A stretch of DNA of 64,000 bases, taken from Tianweitania sediminis. Lineage in GTDB: Bacteria; Pseudomonadota; Alphaproteobacteria; Rhizobiales; Rhizobiaceae. Where the stretch lies: NCBI RefSeq assembly GCF_017813335.1, contig NZ_JAGIYY010000003.1:372001-436000 (forward strand). The letters run 5' to 3'. Both the position numbers and the translations under genes were made by a program. Within the stretch, counting starts at the first letter, position 1. Each line of letters begins with the position of its first letter. The notes beneath the pieces are model-generated. The model searched no databases, had not been told where the DNA came from, and saw only the letters and a program-made list of their open reading frames with translations. Shown here piece by piece: positions 22,024 through 29,935 of this stretch.

Positions 22024-24036
22024 TCACTCCCGCCCATTTTTTTGGGAACCGTACTCGTTACTTCCCGGCGTATTCCCTTGCGGGAATTCATGGATCGAAG
22101 CGCCGCCGGAGATCCGGCTCAGAGCTCTCGAAAAACTGGCTTCAAAATCGTCGTCCTCGTGCTGTGGGATGTGCTTCACAGCGAGATTGCCCGTGACGAG
22201 ACGGGTGATGCGCGGAGGCGCGGATGGCGGCTGCTCCTGAACCTCGGGCTCTCCGCTCGAAAGAATGGCTGCAAGCTCCTCGGCCGACATCCTGGCGAGC
22301 GCGCGCCGCTCGGCCGCGAGCGCCTTCTGGTGGTCGTTCCGTGCCCGAGCGTGCCGGCGAGCAGCATCGACGTCATAGAAGCCGGTGTCCGCGATACACT
22401 CTGCATCGCCCACCAGGACATTGCTTTCGTCGTAGACCTTGATCGGCTTCGTTAGATGATCCGGATCGAACCGGACCGTTACGTAGCGGCCGGCGAGCCG
22501 GTTGAGCTCGCGGCACCAATAACGGTTGCCGAACAGGTGGATCTCGCCGCTGCCCTTCTGTGCCCGGATGCGTTCTGCGGCCAGAAGCCAAAGCGCGCGC
22601 TGCGCGTTGCTTGGCCAGCGGACGATCGTGGCCGGATCGGCCATGCTGGCCTGGAACGTCTCGTCGAAGCTCCGCCCGGCGCAGACCTTGGAGGTGCGGC
22701 CGGTGCGGGCGTTGTGCTCGGCGATTTGTCTGTCGACATGCGCCTTGAACACGTCCAGCGGTACCGCATGCGATGCGTAGTTTTCCGGCTTGGCGTCCGG
22801 CCTGTTGCCTGTGAAGGCGCCCGCGCAGACCGGATGCCGTGAGATATCGTCGGCCAGGTCGCGCCAGGCGCGCTCGATTGGCTTGGATTGACCGGAATAG
22901 GGTTGGGTCCAGCGCAGCTCAACACCGAGGGCGGTAAGCAGGCCCTGAGGATCTTCCTCGCGAACCTTGAAGCGGTATCGGTTCGGGGAGCCGCCGCTGA
23001 TCCATTTCGAGGCGAAGGCGCGGCCGTTGTCGAGCGTGATCCTGTCGGGAATGCCGAACCGCTCGACCATGTCGCCGATGACCAGGCGGACGGTTTCCTT
23101 GTTTTCGGAATCGGTCAGACGCCAGGCGAGCAGCTTGCCGGAATAAAGGTCCTGAATACCGAGCAGGAAAAGGCGGGTAACGTGCCCGTCGTCGAGCCGA
23201 ACGAACACATCGAACTTGTGGCCATCCATGTTGACGGCCTGCATGGCGTGCCCCTCATCGCGCAACCGTCGCTGCGCAGGAAACAGGGACTTCGCCTTTT
23301 CCTTCCCTTTGCGGGCAATGATCTGGACGGCCTCGGGCACCTCGGCATCGAGTCGGCGCCGCAACGAACGCTCAGCTGGGATTGGCGCCCACTTTTTCTT
23401 CTTCGCGGCCTGCAGGAGCCGACGATAACAGCTCGAAAATGTTGGCGCTTCTGCTCGCAGATAGTCTGACGCGAGGAACTCCCAAGCATCCGGATGGCAA
23501 GGGGAACGCTCGGCCGTGGCAGCGGCGGCGAACGCCGGTGCAAGGGCAGCGAGCCAGTCCTCACGGGGATGCGCCTGCACCAGCCCGTGCCAGTAGTAGA
23601 TGGTCCTCGGGCTGACGTTGAACCGTTGGGCAACCACCGAAACAGCCGCATTAAGGACGAGCCCTCCGCTCCGGAGCTCGTCGATGGCTTGAAGTGCCTT
23701 AAGTCGCTCTTCACAGGTCGATTTATGTCCGCTGCAGAGTGCCTCGTATCGCGCCCATAGAGCAGCCTTCTGTGCCGCCTTCTCGTCGACGTCGTCGTTG
23801 GCGGGCGCTGCATGGACGATCAACAGTCGCGCCTGCGCCTCTCGTGGAAGCAGCGACAGGTGATATTCGAAGCCGCCTCCGCCCGATCTGCCACTCCGCT
23901 TCCGCGCTTTCGTGCCCTGCCCTCGCCATCCTTCGCGGGCGACGAGCTTGTCGTAACCCTGGATGGACTGCGGCATGCCTGGGAGCTTTGCCTCCGCCAA
24001 TTCGGCCAGGGAGAACCATTCCTTCGCGGCCACCAT
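22024..24036 (-). CDS. A: DDE transposase A (MuA-like)
   Basis: A 670-residue protein that joins phage ends to target DNA. Residues 5-72 are a Mu-type DNA-binding wing (WFSLAELAEAKLPGMPQSIQ); residues 110-150 contain another HTH (VSVVAQRFNVSPRTIYYWHG). The RNase H-like core has the triad D271 (NMDGHKF), D336 (TLDNGRA) and E388 (SKPIERAWRD), nearly the same positions as D269, D336 and E392 of MuA. A Mu-transpos_C beta-barrel follows (about 500-560). The last 80 residues, which in MuA contact B and ClpX, include IHEFPQGN. The enzyme acts as a tetramer on sites near both phage ends. Intact. Confidence 0.96.
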   Translation of the reverse strand: MVAAKEWFSLAELAEAKLPGMPQSIQGYDKLVAREGWRGQGTKARKRSGRSGGGGFEYHLSLLPREAQARLLIVHAAPANDDVDEKAAQKAALWARYEALCSGHKSTCEERLKALQAIDELRSGGLVLNAAVSVVAQRFNVSPRTIYYWHGLVQAHPREDWLAALAPAFAAAATAERSPCHPDAWEFLASDYLRAEAPTFSSCYRRLLQAAKKKKWAPIPAERSLRRRLDAEVPEAVQIIARKGKEKAKSLFPAQRRLRDEGHAMQAVNMDGHKFDVFVRLDDGHVTRLFLLGIQDLYSGKLLAWRLTDSENKETVRLVIGDMVERFGIPDRITLDNGRAFASKWISGGSPNRYRFKVREEDPQGLLTALGVELRWTQPYSGQSKPIERAWRDLADDISRHPVCAGAFTGNRPDAKPENYASHAVPLDVFKAHVDRQIAEHNARTGRTSKVCAGRSFDETFQASMADPATIVRWPSNAQRALWLLAAERIRAQKGSGEIHLFGNRYWCRELNRLAGRYVTVRFDPDHLTKPIKVYDESNVLVGDAECIADTGFYDVDAARRHARARNDHQKALAAERRALARMSAEELAAILSSGEPEVQEQPPSAPPRITRLVTGNLAVKHIPQHEDDDFEASFSRALSRISGGASIHEFPQGNTPGSNEYGSQKNGRE

Positions 24037-24039
24037 CGG

Positions 24040-24501
24040 TCAGCGCCCCCGCCGTTTCACATTGACGGGGACGGAGCGGAGATTGCTTAGCTTCTGCGCC
24101 AGCGCCCGCTGTTCCTGTTGCAGAAGCGCGATCTCGGCGAGCCGAGCCTCATCCCCCTCAAGCAGCGTGAGGCCGTCCTCCGAGACAACCATGTCCCAAA
24201 GCCACACCGCACCTGTTGCGCGAACGAAGGCCTTGAACCTCGTCAGACTGATGTCGTGAGTGTCTTTGCTTTCGGCCGTGTAGGCGTCGAGCGCTGCCTT
24301 GCTGATGGAAGGCAGTCCGAGATACTGCGCCATGCGTGCTGCGATCACCGGTCGGTCGTAGGGGCACTGCCTGATCGCCTCGGCCATGGCGCGCTTCAGC
24401 TTGGAACGGAAACGCTGGAGGTCGATCTGCTTGGCGGCGGAGCGAACCGGAAAATGCGGTTCACTGAAGAGGTCGAACTGGTCGGGATGGAGCTTGCTCA
24501 T
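24040..24501 (-). CDS. Phage early protein of unknown function
   Basis: A 153-residue protein starting MSKLHPDQFDLFSEPHFPVR; the ATG overlaps the ParB-like stop as ATGA. Residues 25-95 look like a DNA-binding or adaptor helical bundle: RFRSKLKRAMAEAIRQCPYD, then VIAARMAQYLGLPSISKAAL, AYTAESKDTHDISLTRFKAF and VRATGAVWLWDMVVSEDG. Similar proteins stand next to transposase A in Mu-like phages of Rhizobiales, which suggests an accessory transposition or replication role. A coiled coil follows (RLAEIALLQQEQRALAQKLS). Confidence 0.65.
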   Translation of the reverse strand: MSKLHPDQFDLFSEPHFPVRSAAKQIDLQRFRSKLKRAMAEAIRQCPYDRPVIAARMAQYLGLPSISKAALDAYTAESKDTHDISLTRFKAFVRATGAVWLWDMVVSEDGLTLLEGDEARLAEIALLQQEQRALAQKLSNLRSVPVNVKRRGR

Positions 24502-25319
24502 GAGCCTGCTCCGTCCGCTTCGTTCGGTGCGGCCTTGATCTCCGTAAGGAACCGCGCGCGGGTCGCGGCATTGGCTCTCGCCCATGCATCCATAAGGGAC
24601 GAGAAGGCGGCATCCTGGGCGTTGATCTTGGGCCTCGCGCCCTCGACCAGCACCATGGCCTTGCTGAGATCCGGACCTTCCGATTTGAACGCGATCGCCA
24701 TCCGGCGCTGTTTGGCCGGTTCCATCTTGGCGAGCTTGAGAAGCGCTGACTGATTGTCGGCGATGGCCGTTCCGCGTACCGCGCTCCGGACCTCGGGGTG
24801 AAGGTGCTGAGCGATGAGATTTAGCCGCTTGATGGAACGGGAAGATACCCCCATCCGATCCGCGACGTGCTGCGCGAAGCCGCCGGCTTCCGCCTCCTCC
24901 TCCAGTAATTGGGCCAAGTTGGCCCTATTTCCTGGACGACCCGCTTCGATCTTGCCGTACTTGCCCTCCCAGACCTGTCGATAGGTGCCAACGAAGGTGG
25001 CTCGATCCATCACCGACAGGTCGTTCCGGAAGAGATTTTCGACTACCTCGATGAGCTGCGCCTCGGCCTTGTCTGCTTCGACGATGACCGCCTCGATCAG
25101 GCTCTCTTCGTTGATCTCGAAAGCCCTTAGGCGATGAGCGCCAGCCACAAGCGTGTAGCTCCCGCCTTTTGCTGCCGGCGTGGCGCGAACTGTGACCGGG
25201 TTGATGAGGCCATGTTCCACGATCGACTGCGCGATCGCGAGCGCATGCTCCTCTTCAACTGCCCGCAAACGCTCTGGAACGACGATATCGCTGATGGCGA
25301 TCTGCTTGACCTGGACCAT
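24498..25319 (-). CDS. ParB/RepB/Spo0J-like DNA-binding protein
   Basis: A 273-residue protein. The ParB N-terminal nuclease-fold domain spans residues 5-110: IAISDIVVPERLRAVEEEHA, then SIVEHGLINPVTV, YTLVAGAHRLRAFE and LIEVVENLFRNDLSVMDRA. An HTH follows (FAQHVADRMGVSSRSIKRLN, about 148-167). The ENLFRNDL and GAHRLRA boxes are the CTP-binding ones of the family. No ParA accompanies it. In phages such proteins may regulate early transcription or replication. It overlaps the DnaA-like gene by one base and the next gene by four. Placement before transposase A is unusual compared with Mu. Confidence 0.88.
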   Translation of the reverse strand: MVQVKQIAISDIVVPERLRAVEEEHALAIAQSIVEHGLINPVTVRATPAAKGGSYTLVAGAHRLRAFEINEESLIEAVIVEADKAEAQLIEVVENLFRNDLSVMDRATFVGTYRQVWEGKYGKIEAGRPGNRANLAQLLEEEAEAGGFAQHVADRMGVSSRSIKRLNLIAQHLHPEVRSAVRGTAIADNQSALLKLAKMEPAKQRRMAIAFKSEGPDLSKAMVLVEGARPKINAQDAAFSSLMDAWARANAATRARFLTEIKAAPNEADGAGS

Positions 25320-25675
25320 CAGGCAGCCGCCTTATTGATCTTGGCGTCGAAGATCTCGACCGCTCGATCGGACATGCGACGGTAGGCGCGCTCGAACATG
25401 GGATCGTCCAGCCGCGTGTCGATCGCAATGACCGCGAAGTTGATGCTGGTTCGCTGGCGTGCCTGCATTGCTACGATACGCCTTTTCGGGACGTCGAAGC
25501 GGACGGCCAGAATGTGGATGGCGATCTGGCGAGCCAGAGCCGCGTCGAACCATTCATGCGGCGGGTTGATGATGTGGCGAAGCGCCAGGTGGCGAAAGCC
25601 TGTCTGCACCGCTGCATAGCAGCTAGCCAGCATGGCCTGCAGGCGCTCTTCTTCAGAATAGGGGTTCAACGTCAC
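25319..25675 (-). CDS. DnaA C-terminal-domain-like DNA-binding protein
   Basis: A 118-residue protein starting at GTG (VTLNPYSEEERLQAML), two bases after the upstream stop. The second half resembles the DnaA C-terminal HTH: WFDAALARQIAIHILAVRFD followed by VPKRRIVAMQARQRTSINFA and VIAIDTRLDDPMFERAYRRM. In DnaA this fold reads DnaA boxes through the helix around RR and RT-SI. No ATPase domain is present. It may bind host or phage DnaA boxes without loading helicase. A longer in-frame ORF starts upstream but overlays the neighbour. Confidence 0.65.
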   Translation of the reverse strand: MTLNPYSEEERLQAMLASCYAAVQTGFRHLALRHIINPPHEWFDAALARQIAIHILAVRFDVPKRRIVAMQARQRTSINFAVIAIDTRLDDPMFERAYRRMSDRAVEIFDAKINKAAA

Positions 25676-25677
25676 GA

Positions 25678-25995
25678 TTAACTCACAAGCAGGCGGATGA
25701 GAGCGATCACAGTTGCGCTCAGCGCGGCGGCGGCCATGAGCGCGTCGTCGAGCCGATTGGCTGCGCGGCAGAACTGCGAATGTGCGGGAATGAAGGGGTT
25801 GCGATTGCCAATTTCGGCAGCGCTTTTCGTCATTGTGGCAAGAGGATCCGCCGACGATGCTGATTGTGTGGCGCAGGGCAAGACTACCGGCCTGACAGCC
25901 GGAGCAGGACGCTCGAAGATTGGATTGACCTGCTCTGCCGGCACTGCCGGATGGCAAAGGCTAGAGCATCTGGAGGCCTGTTCTGCGTCACGCAT
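25678..25995 (-). CDS. Small protein with a C-terminal membrane segment
   Basis: A 105-residue protein whose ATG overlaps the stop of the Rha-like gene as ATGA. Residues 1-80 have many Pro, Ala and Ser and no clear fold. Residues 85-104 form one hydrophobic helix (LMAAAALSATVIALIRLLVS), so it would be tail-anchored in the inner membrane. No family recognised. Coupling to the upstream gene argues for a real gene. Confidence 0.5.
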   Translation of the reverse strand: MRDAEQASRCSSLCHPAVPAEQVNPIFERPAPAVRPVVLPCATQSASSADPLATMTKSAAEIGNRNPFIPAHSQFCRAANRLDDALMAAAALSATVIALIRLLVS

Positions 25996-26690
25996 CAGCG
26001 TTTTGCCTCCACCTGGGGCGCATAGGTAGTGGAGAACGGCGCATGACCTCTGTGGCTATCGAGACGCATCCAGAAGCGATGAATGGCGCTGATGCTAGGT
26101 GTTCGCTTTTCCCCGAACCTGGCGAGCGCACTACTGTGCACCACGGCAAGCTCGTGCTGCCGGTGGAGTTTGATCAGGTACTCGCGAACCTCGATATCGC
26201 CCCAGAACTTTGGATATCTCTTGTGCCTTTGGCCTGGAAACATGGGCAGATGCGCGACTGCCCGCGCGAAGGTGGCGCCTTCGCTGATGGGCTGGAACTC
26301 GGTTGCCTGCTCAAGCACGGAGATGCGGCGCTCGAACGCCTGCAGTGGGTCGGAAGCTGCAGGCGAGCTCCCGTGCCGCCAGGCCAAGAAAACTCGTATG
26401 ACCTGGGCGCGCACGGCCGCCGCCTTTTCGGTGCGGCTAAACATGCAAACGAGAAGAGCTTGGGCTTCGTTGAGCCAAAAACCTTGGTAGTCGGGCCTCC
26501 CACCGGAAACGGTTGTTGCGCCCCGGTAAGTTTTGAGAGGACCGAAGCCCTCCATCTCAGGGCGATTCCGGATGATCATCTCGCGCACCCTGCGGGCTCG
26601 GCCGAGGCCGAGCACTTCGGCCAGTTTAACGTCTTTGATGCGAGGTTCGGCCGCAACTTCGCGCAGATCAGAGAGAGTCAGCGCGCGCAT
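25995..26690 (-). CDS. Rha/antirepressor-like phage regulator
   Basis: A 231-residue protein. Residues 1-110 resemble the N-terminal DNA-binding domain of Rha/antirepressor proteins: VKLAEVLGLGRARRVREMII, then GFWLNEAQALLVCMFSRTEK and VRAQVIRVFLAWRHG. Residues 125-225 form a second domain (PMFPGQRHKRYPKFWGDIEV) of unknown type. Rha-type proteins interfere with growth or lysogeny decisions in other phages. It is the second gene of the early operon, three bases after the Ner-like gene. Confidence 0.68.
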   Translation of the reverse strand: MRALTLSDLREVAAEPRIKDVKLAEVLGLGRARRVREMIIRNRPEMEGFGPLKTYRGATTVSGGRPDYQGFWLNEAQALLVCMFSRTEKAAAVRAQVIRVFLAWRHGSSPAASDPLQAFERRISVLEQATEFQPISEGATFARAVAHLPMFPGQRHKRYPKFWGDIEVREYLIKLHRQHELAVVHSSALARFGEKRTPSISAIHRFWMRLDSHRGHAPFSTTYAPQVEAKR

Positions 26691-26693
26691 GAT

Positions 26694-26987
26694 CTAAGCA
26701 GCCCGGTTGTTTTGCGGGCGCGATTTCAGACTCGCATTTGGTTTGTCGTACTTGCTAGAAAGTATCTTGGATGTCCGGATCGGGTAGCGGTCGGGGAAAA
26801 GCTTGGCGACCGCAACGCCGAGGAAGTCAGCAATGGCAGCCTCGGCCTTGCGGTTCACGCGGCTCCCCGCCTGCCGACAGGCGGAGGGATCCAGACCGTT
26901 GAGTTCGGCCAGCTTCGTCAGCGTCATCCCACGCCGGTGAAGCTCCGCCTTGATGGAATGCCAATCCCAATCTCTGTGCTGGGTCAT
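26694..26987 (-). CDS. ner: Ner-like DNA-binding protein
   Basis: A 97-residue protein whose first 65 residues match Ner/Nlp: DWDWHSIKAELHRRGMTLTK, then LAELNGLDPSACRQAGSRVN and RKAEAAIADFLGVAVAKLFP. In Mu, Ner is the first early gene and shuts down both the early and the repressor promoters, favouring lytic growth. Here too it is first, directly facing the repressor gene. The 30-residue tail after PDRYPIRTS is basic and longer than in Mu Ner (75 residues). Its start follows a ribosome site AGGAAG. Confidence 0.92.
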   Translation of the reverse strand: MTQHRDWDWHSIKAELHRRGMTLTKLAELNGLDPSACRQAGSRVNRKAEAAIADFLGVAVAKLFPDRYPIRTSKILSSKYDKPNASLKSRPQNNRAA

Positions 26988-27003
26988 AGGTCTTCCTCGC
27001 TTT

Positions 27004-27032
27004 AAGCGGGCTGTTCGCGCAGCCCGCTTTTT
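27004..27032. terminator. Hairpin AAGCGGGCT/AGCCCGCTT with T run
   Basis: Nine-base arms (27004-27012, 27021-27029) with an eight-base loop, followed on the plus strand by five T in all. It would stop plus-strand transcripts running from the ner side toward the repressor. On the minus strand it lies in the early leader, where it may be an attenuator. Confidence 0.6.
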
Positions 27033-27082
27033 GTGGGTGATCGAAACACGAATGCGAACGGCAATTGGGGTTCACACAGAGG

Positions 27083-27111
27083 GAGGTATGCCAAGTTTTT
27101 TGGCATGTCAA
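27083..27111 (-). promoter_or_regulatory. Early promoter with palindromic operator in its spacer
   Basis: On the minus strand a perfect -35 TTGACA (27106-27111) and a weak -10 TACCTC (27083-27088) are separated by exactly 17 bases. That spacer is the palindrome TGCCAAGTTTTTTGGCA (plus-strand reading, 27089-27105). An imperfect second copy (27105-27123, with the same GTTTT core) overlaps the -35 and the repressor ATG. A repressor bound here would block early transcription and also touch its own gene. Confidence 0.68.
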
Positions 27112-27121
27112 GTTTTGCGGC

Positions 27122-27907
27122 ATGGATGAGGTTGATATTGCGGAGCGCTTCGTTGAGGAGCGGGAACGGCTGGAATTCTCACAAGCCGCGTTTGCTCGGA
27201 TGCTGGGGGTGCACCGAGAGACGCTTCGAAAGTCTGAGGCTGGGTTAAGTGAGTTTAAGAGCAGCCTATTGGCGGCAGCTACGAAGTTAGGGGTGGATGT
27301 CCAGTACGTGTTAACTGGCACCCGATCGCCTAATCTTGATGCTGTTGCTCGCAGTGTTTCGATGGAAACAATTAGAGGCAACGTATCCGGCGTGGGGTTC
27401 GCGCATACTGGATCTAACGTCCAGATCATCAACACCCATAACCACGTGACTAGGGTTAAGGCGGAGACCAAGCCAGGAGAGAAGCATATCAGCGAAGCGC
27501 AACGCGCGACGCTGAAGGCACTTGTCGACCAAGTGGTCGAAACAGAAGACAAGATCAGCACGAAGCCTGCCTCGCACCGGTCGGTTTGGGCCTCGCTGAA
27601 CGCCCATTGCCGAGTGCCATCTTATTCGCTGATCGCCCTGGATGATTTCGAAAAGGCGCGTAGGTTCCTCAACCAGTGGCTCGGCCGGCTAAGCTCTGCG
27701 GCTTCGGCGCCGGTGAAGAATGGAGACAATTGGCGCAAACGCCACATCGCTTACATCAAGATCAACACCAAAGAGCCTGACGAGGCAAAAGCCCTCGCCG
27801 ACTACATGCGGCGGCGCTTTAAGCATGACAGCGTCTCGCAGCTCGCCAATGACGAGCTTGAAGCGGTCTATCGCTACGTCGCCGGCCGGCGCAATAAGCG
27901 GAAGTGA
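27122..27907 (+). CDS. Prophage repressor: XRE helix-turn-helix plus ORF6C-like domain
   Basis: A 261-residue protein and the only rightward gene of the prophage. Residues 5-65 are an XRE-type HTH: RFVEERERLEFSQAAFARML, then GVHRETLRKSEAGLSEFKSS and a final VQYVLTG. A linker with the GSNVQIINTHNH stretch follows. Residues 140-190 (SHRSVWASLNAHCRVPSYSL, then ALDDFEKARRFLNQWLGRL) match ORF6C, a domain normally found at the C-terminus of phage antirepressors. It should bind the operators that overlap its start and keep the early promoter off. A TTG 19 codons upstream would be inside the operator, so this ATG is preferred despite a weak ribosome site. Confidence 0.83.
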   Translation: MDEVDIAERFVEERERLEFSQAAFARMLGVHRETLRKSEAGLSEFKSSLLAAATKLGVDVQYVLTGTRSPNLDAVARSVSMETIRGNVSGVGFAHTGSNVQIINTHNHVTRVKAETKPGEKHISEAQRATLKALVDQVVETEDKISTKPASHRSVWASLNAHCRVPSYSLIALDDFEKARRFLNQWLGRLSSAASAPVKNGDNWRKRHIAYIKINTKEPDEAKALADYMRRRFKHDSVSQLANDELEAVYRYVAGRRNKRK

Positions 27908-27908
27908 G

Positions 27909-27982
27909 GTTCGCCGCGCCGCGCGGCGAACTGGTATGTGGTTTTTTCGATGGTGTAGTTTCGCCCTGTCGTGGGGCGAAAC
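27909..27982 (+). terminator. Two hairpins after the repressor gene
   Basis: The first pairs GTTCGCCGC with GCGGCGAAC (27909-27931) starting one base after the stop codon, with six T about ten bases further on. The second pairs GTTTCGCCC with GGGCGAAAC (27958-27982). Together they probably end repressor transcription before the phage terminus. Confidence 0.65.
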
Positions 27983-28539
27983 CCCGCTGGTAGGGACCAC
28001 AAATGGACACGCTTTCGCGGCAAGAACCCTTGTATCCTGCAGGTTTGAGCCACGAAAGTTGAGGTTCCCACCAAAGTAGGAACCTCAATTTGGATTTTGG
28101 CGGTGTGGCTGGTCATCGCAACGGTTGCGGCGCTCAAAAGACCGCCTTCGCTAAACCGCGCTTCAAAGCCGTTTGAAGAAGCTTCTAGGCCTCATGGGGT
28201 TCAACTTGAAGCTCCATTTGAGGGAATGCCCGCCGCCTGCCGCCTTCTGCTCATTCGCATCAGTTTCGCACTTTGCCTGTGTCAAACCGGACGCGCCGCC
28301 CGATCCGCCTCGACGCCCCGCACCCCCTTACAGCGTAAGGCATCATCGCCAGATACCGCAGGATCCCGGCCATTCCCGGTCACTGCAATACCCGGTGACA
28401 AACAACAGCCGGTCCGTGCGACAATTGCCAGGTGCGCTCAGCCAGATGGTGGTTCCGCTGCGTGCGAGAGACGGGAACGTCTGGTTAGAAGCTGAGGCAA
28501 GGTTTGCGTGTGATGTCCGCCTTCCCTCAGAAAAGATGA
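27983..28539. other. Gene-free stretch holding the prophage left terminus
   Basis: No credible gene. A 10-base-arm hairpin TTGAGGTTCC/GGAACCTCAA is at 28059-28088. Short sites follow that resemble transposase-binding repeats: CTTCAAA/TTTGAAG palindrome (28161-28178) and TTCAACTTGAAG (28200-28211). The stretch from about 28280 to the flavoprotein stop has host-like composition and no repeats. The terminal CA of the phage end could not be fixed because several CA positions fit. Confidence 0.5.
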
Positions 28540-29655
28540 TCAGCAGGTGGTCAGCGCCTTCTGGACGCGATCAGCAATAGCAAGCGAGCTCGTCAGGCCG
28601 GGGCTCTCGATGCCGAACAGGTTGACCAGCCCGATTTGCCCATGGTCCGTCGGTCCGTCGATCCTGAAATCGGCGGCCGGCGCGCCCGGCCCCGCAAGCT
28701 TGGGACGGATGCCACTATAGGTCGGGCTCAGGCTGTCATCGGCAAGGTCCGGCCAATAGCGGCGGATCTCGTCGTAGAAGAGCGCCGCTCGCCTGGGATC
28801 GACGGAGTAGTCTTTGGTGTCGATCCACTCGACATCCGGCCCGAAGCGCATGCTGCCGGCAAGGTCGAGCGTGAGATGGACGCCGAGCCCACCCGGCTCC
28901 GGCACCGGGTAGATCAAACGTGAGAACGCCGGTTTGCCGGCGGCAGCGAAATAGCAGCCGCGCGCCATGTAGAGCGGCGGGACGTGGTCTGGCGGGAAGC
29001 CCTGAAGTTGAGCGGCCAGCGCGTTGGCGCCGAGGCCAGCCGCGTTGACGAGCCGCGTGGTGCCGATCTCGAAGCGCTCGCCGGTCTTGCCATCGCGCGT
29101 CTGCAGAACGAAGCCGTCGCTGCCGATGCGACCGGACAGGATCTCTGTGTTAAGGCTCAGCATGGCGCCGGCATTCTCGGCGTCGCCGAGAAAGGCAAGC
29201 ATGAGCGCGTGACTGTCGATGATGCCGGTGGACGGCGAGACGAGGGCCGCGTGGCAACGCAAAGCTGGTTCCATGGCCACAGCGGCCTCGCCCGGGATCA
29301 ATTCGAGATCGTGCACGCCGCAGCTTTCCGCGCGTTTGCGGATCTTTGCCAGAACTGGCACCTGTGCGGGTTCGGTCGCGACGATCAACTTGCCGCAGCG
29401 CCTGTGCGGCACACCACGCTCGGCCGCGTAGGTGTAGAGCCGCTGCTTGCCTTCCAGGCAGAGCTCGGCCCTCAGGCTGCCGGGCTCATAGTAGATGCCG
29501 GCGTGGATCACCTCGGAATTGCGCGAGCTGGTCTCGGTTCCGATGGCGTCCGCCGATTCGAGGATGAGCACTTCCAGCCCGCGAAGGCTAAGTTCACGCG
29601 CGATCGCCAGGCCAACGACCCCGGCGCCGGCAACGATACAGTCTACACGATCCAT
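28540..29655 (-). CDS. FAD-dependent oxidoreductase, L-2-hydroxyglutarate oxidase-like
   Basis: A 371-residue DAO-family flavoprotein. The FAD-binding Rossmann motif is at the start ([20 protein letters not shown]), then [20 protein letters not shown], the substrate/FAD signature of the LhgO/L2HGDH group, and [10 protein letters not shown] near residue 205. The C-terminus has [17 protein letters not shown] and a closing [14 protein letters not shown], again family marks. Such enzymes oxidise L-2-hydroxyglutarate or a similar 2-hydroxy acid to the oxo acid and pass electrons to the membrane. The ATG after a TTG was taken as start. Its stop is the first host feature beyond the prophage, and it looks intact. 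Confidence 0.85.
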   Translation of the reverse strand: MDRVDCIVAGAGVVGLAIARELSLRGLEVLILESADAIGTETSSRNSEVIHAGIYYEPGSLRAELCLEGKQRLYTYAAERGVPHRRCGKLIVATEPAQVPVLAKIRKRAESCGVHDLELIPGEAAVAMEPALRCHAALVSPSTGIIDSHALMLAFLGDAENAGAMLSLNTEILSGRIGSDGFVLQTRDGKTGERFEIGTTRLVNAAGLGANALAAQLQGFPPDHVPPLYMARGCYFAAAGKPAFSRLIYPVPEPGGLGVHLTLDLAGSMRFGPDVEWIDTKDYSVDPRRAALFYDEIRRYWPDLADDSLSPTYSGIRPKLAGPGAPAADFRIDGPTDHGQIGLVNLFGIESPGLTSSLAIADRVQKALTTC

Positions 29656-29935
29656 CAACGCCTTTCCCGCGAGGTGGGAACGGGACGCTTAACCTAACGC
29701 GGTAACAACGCCCGGTCGATCATCGCCGCACAAATGGTTGGCGCGCGGACACGAGCATCATGATGGTTGCAAACCCACTTGGACGACCACCTTTGGCAAA
29801 CCACGACGGCTTTCAAGCATTCTTCGCCCCCTGCGACTTCCGAAACGAATATCCGGTTTTAAGACGAAACGCATGCGCAGCTTGAGCGACAGGGACCGAG
29901 CGCAAGGCTGACTGTCTGGAAGCTTGAGCGAACAG

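Larger units (their letters stand above)
1..28300 (-). mobile_element. Mu-like transposable prophage, tail end cut off by the window
   Basis: A near-continuous block of phage genes in Mu order runs leftward: repressor, Ner-like, transposase A, ATPase B, GemA, Mor/C-like activator, lysis, gp27-gp30, protease, capsid, gp35-gp37, tail. Transposase A with a D-D-E triad and the B ATPase identify replicative transposition as the integration mode, so no integrase or tRNA attachment site is expected. The tail tube protein and the frameshifted chaperone pair suggest a non-contractile tail, unlike Mu itself. The right boundary is only bracketed (between about 28.18 and 28.53 kb); the left one is outside the window. 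No large deletion or broken core gene was seen. Confidence 0.93.

Noticed and set aside
27004-27032. Reading the hairpin as a riboswitch or RNA gene
   Set aside because: A simple stem with T run beside promoters is better explained as a terminator or attenuator; no conserved aptamer features.
28097-28495. Plus-strand frame in the prophage-host gap
   Set aside because: No ribosome site, unusual composition with many Arg/Ser/Pro, and it spans the likely phage terminus.
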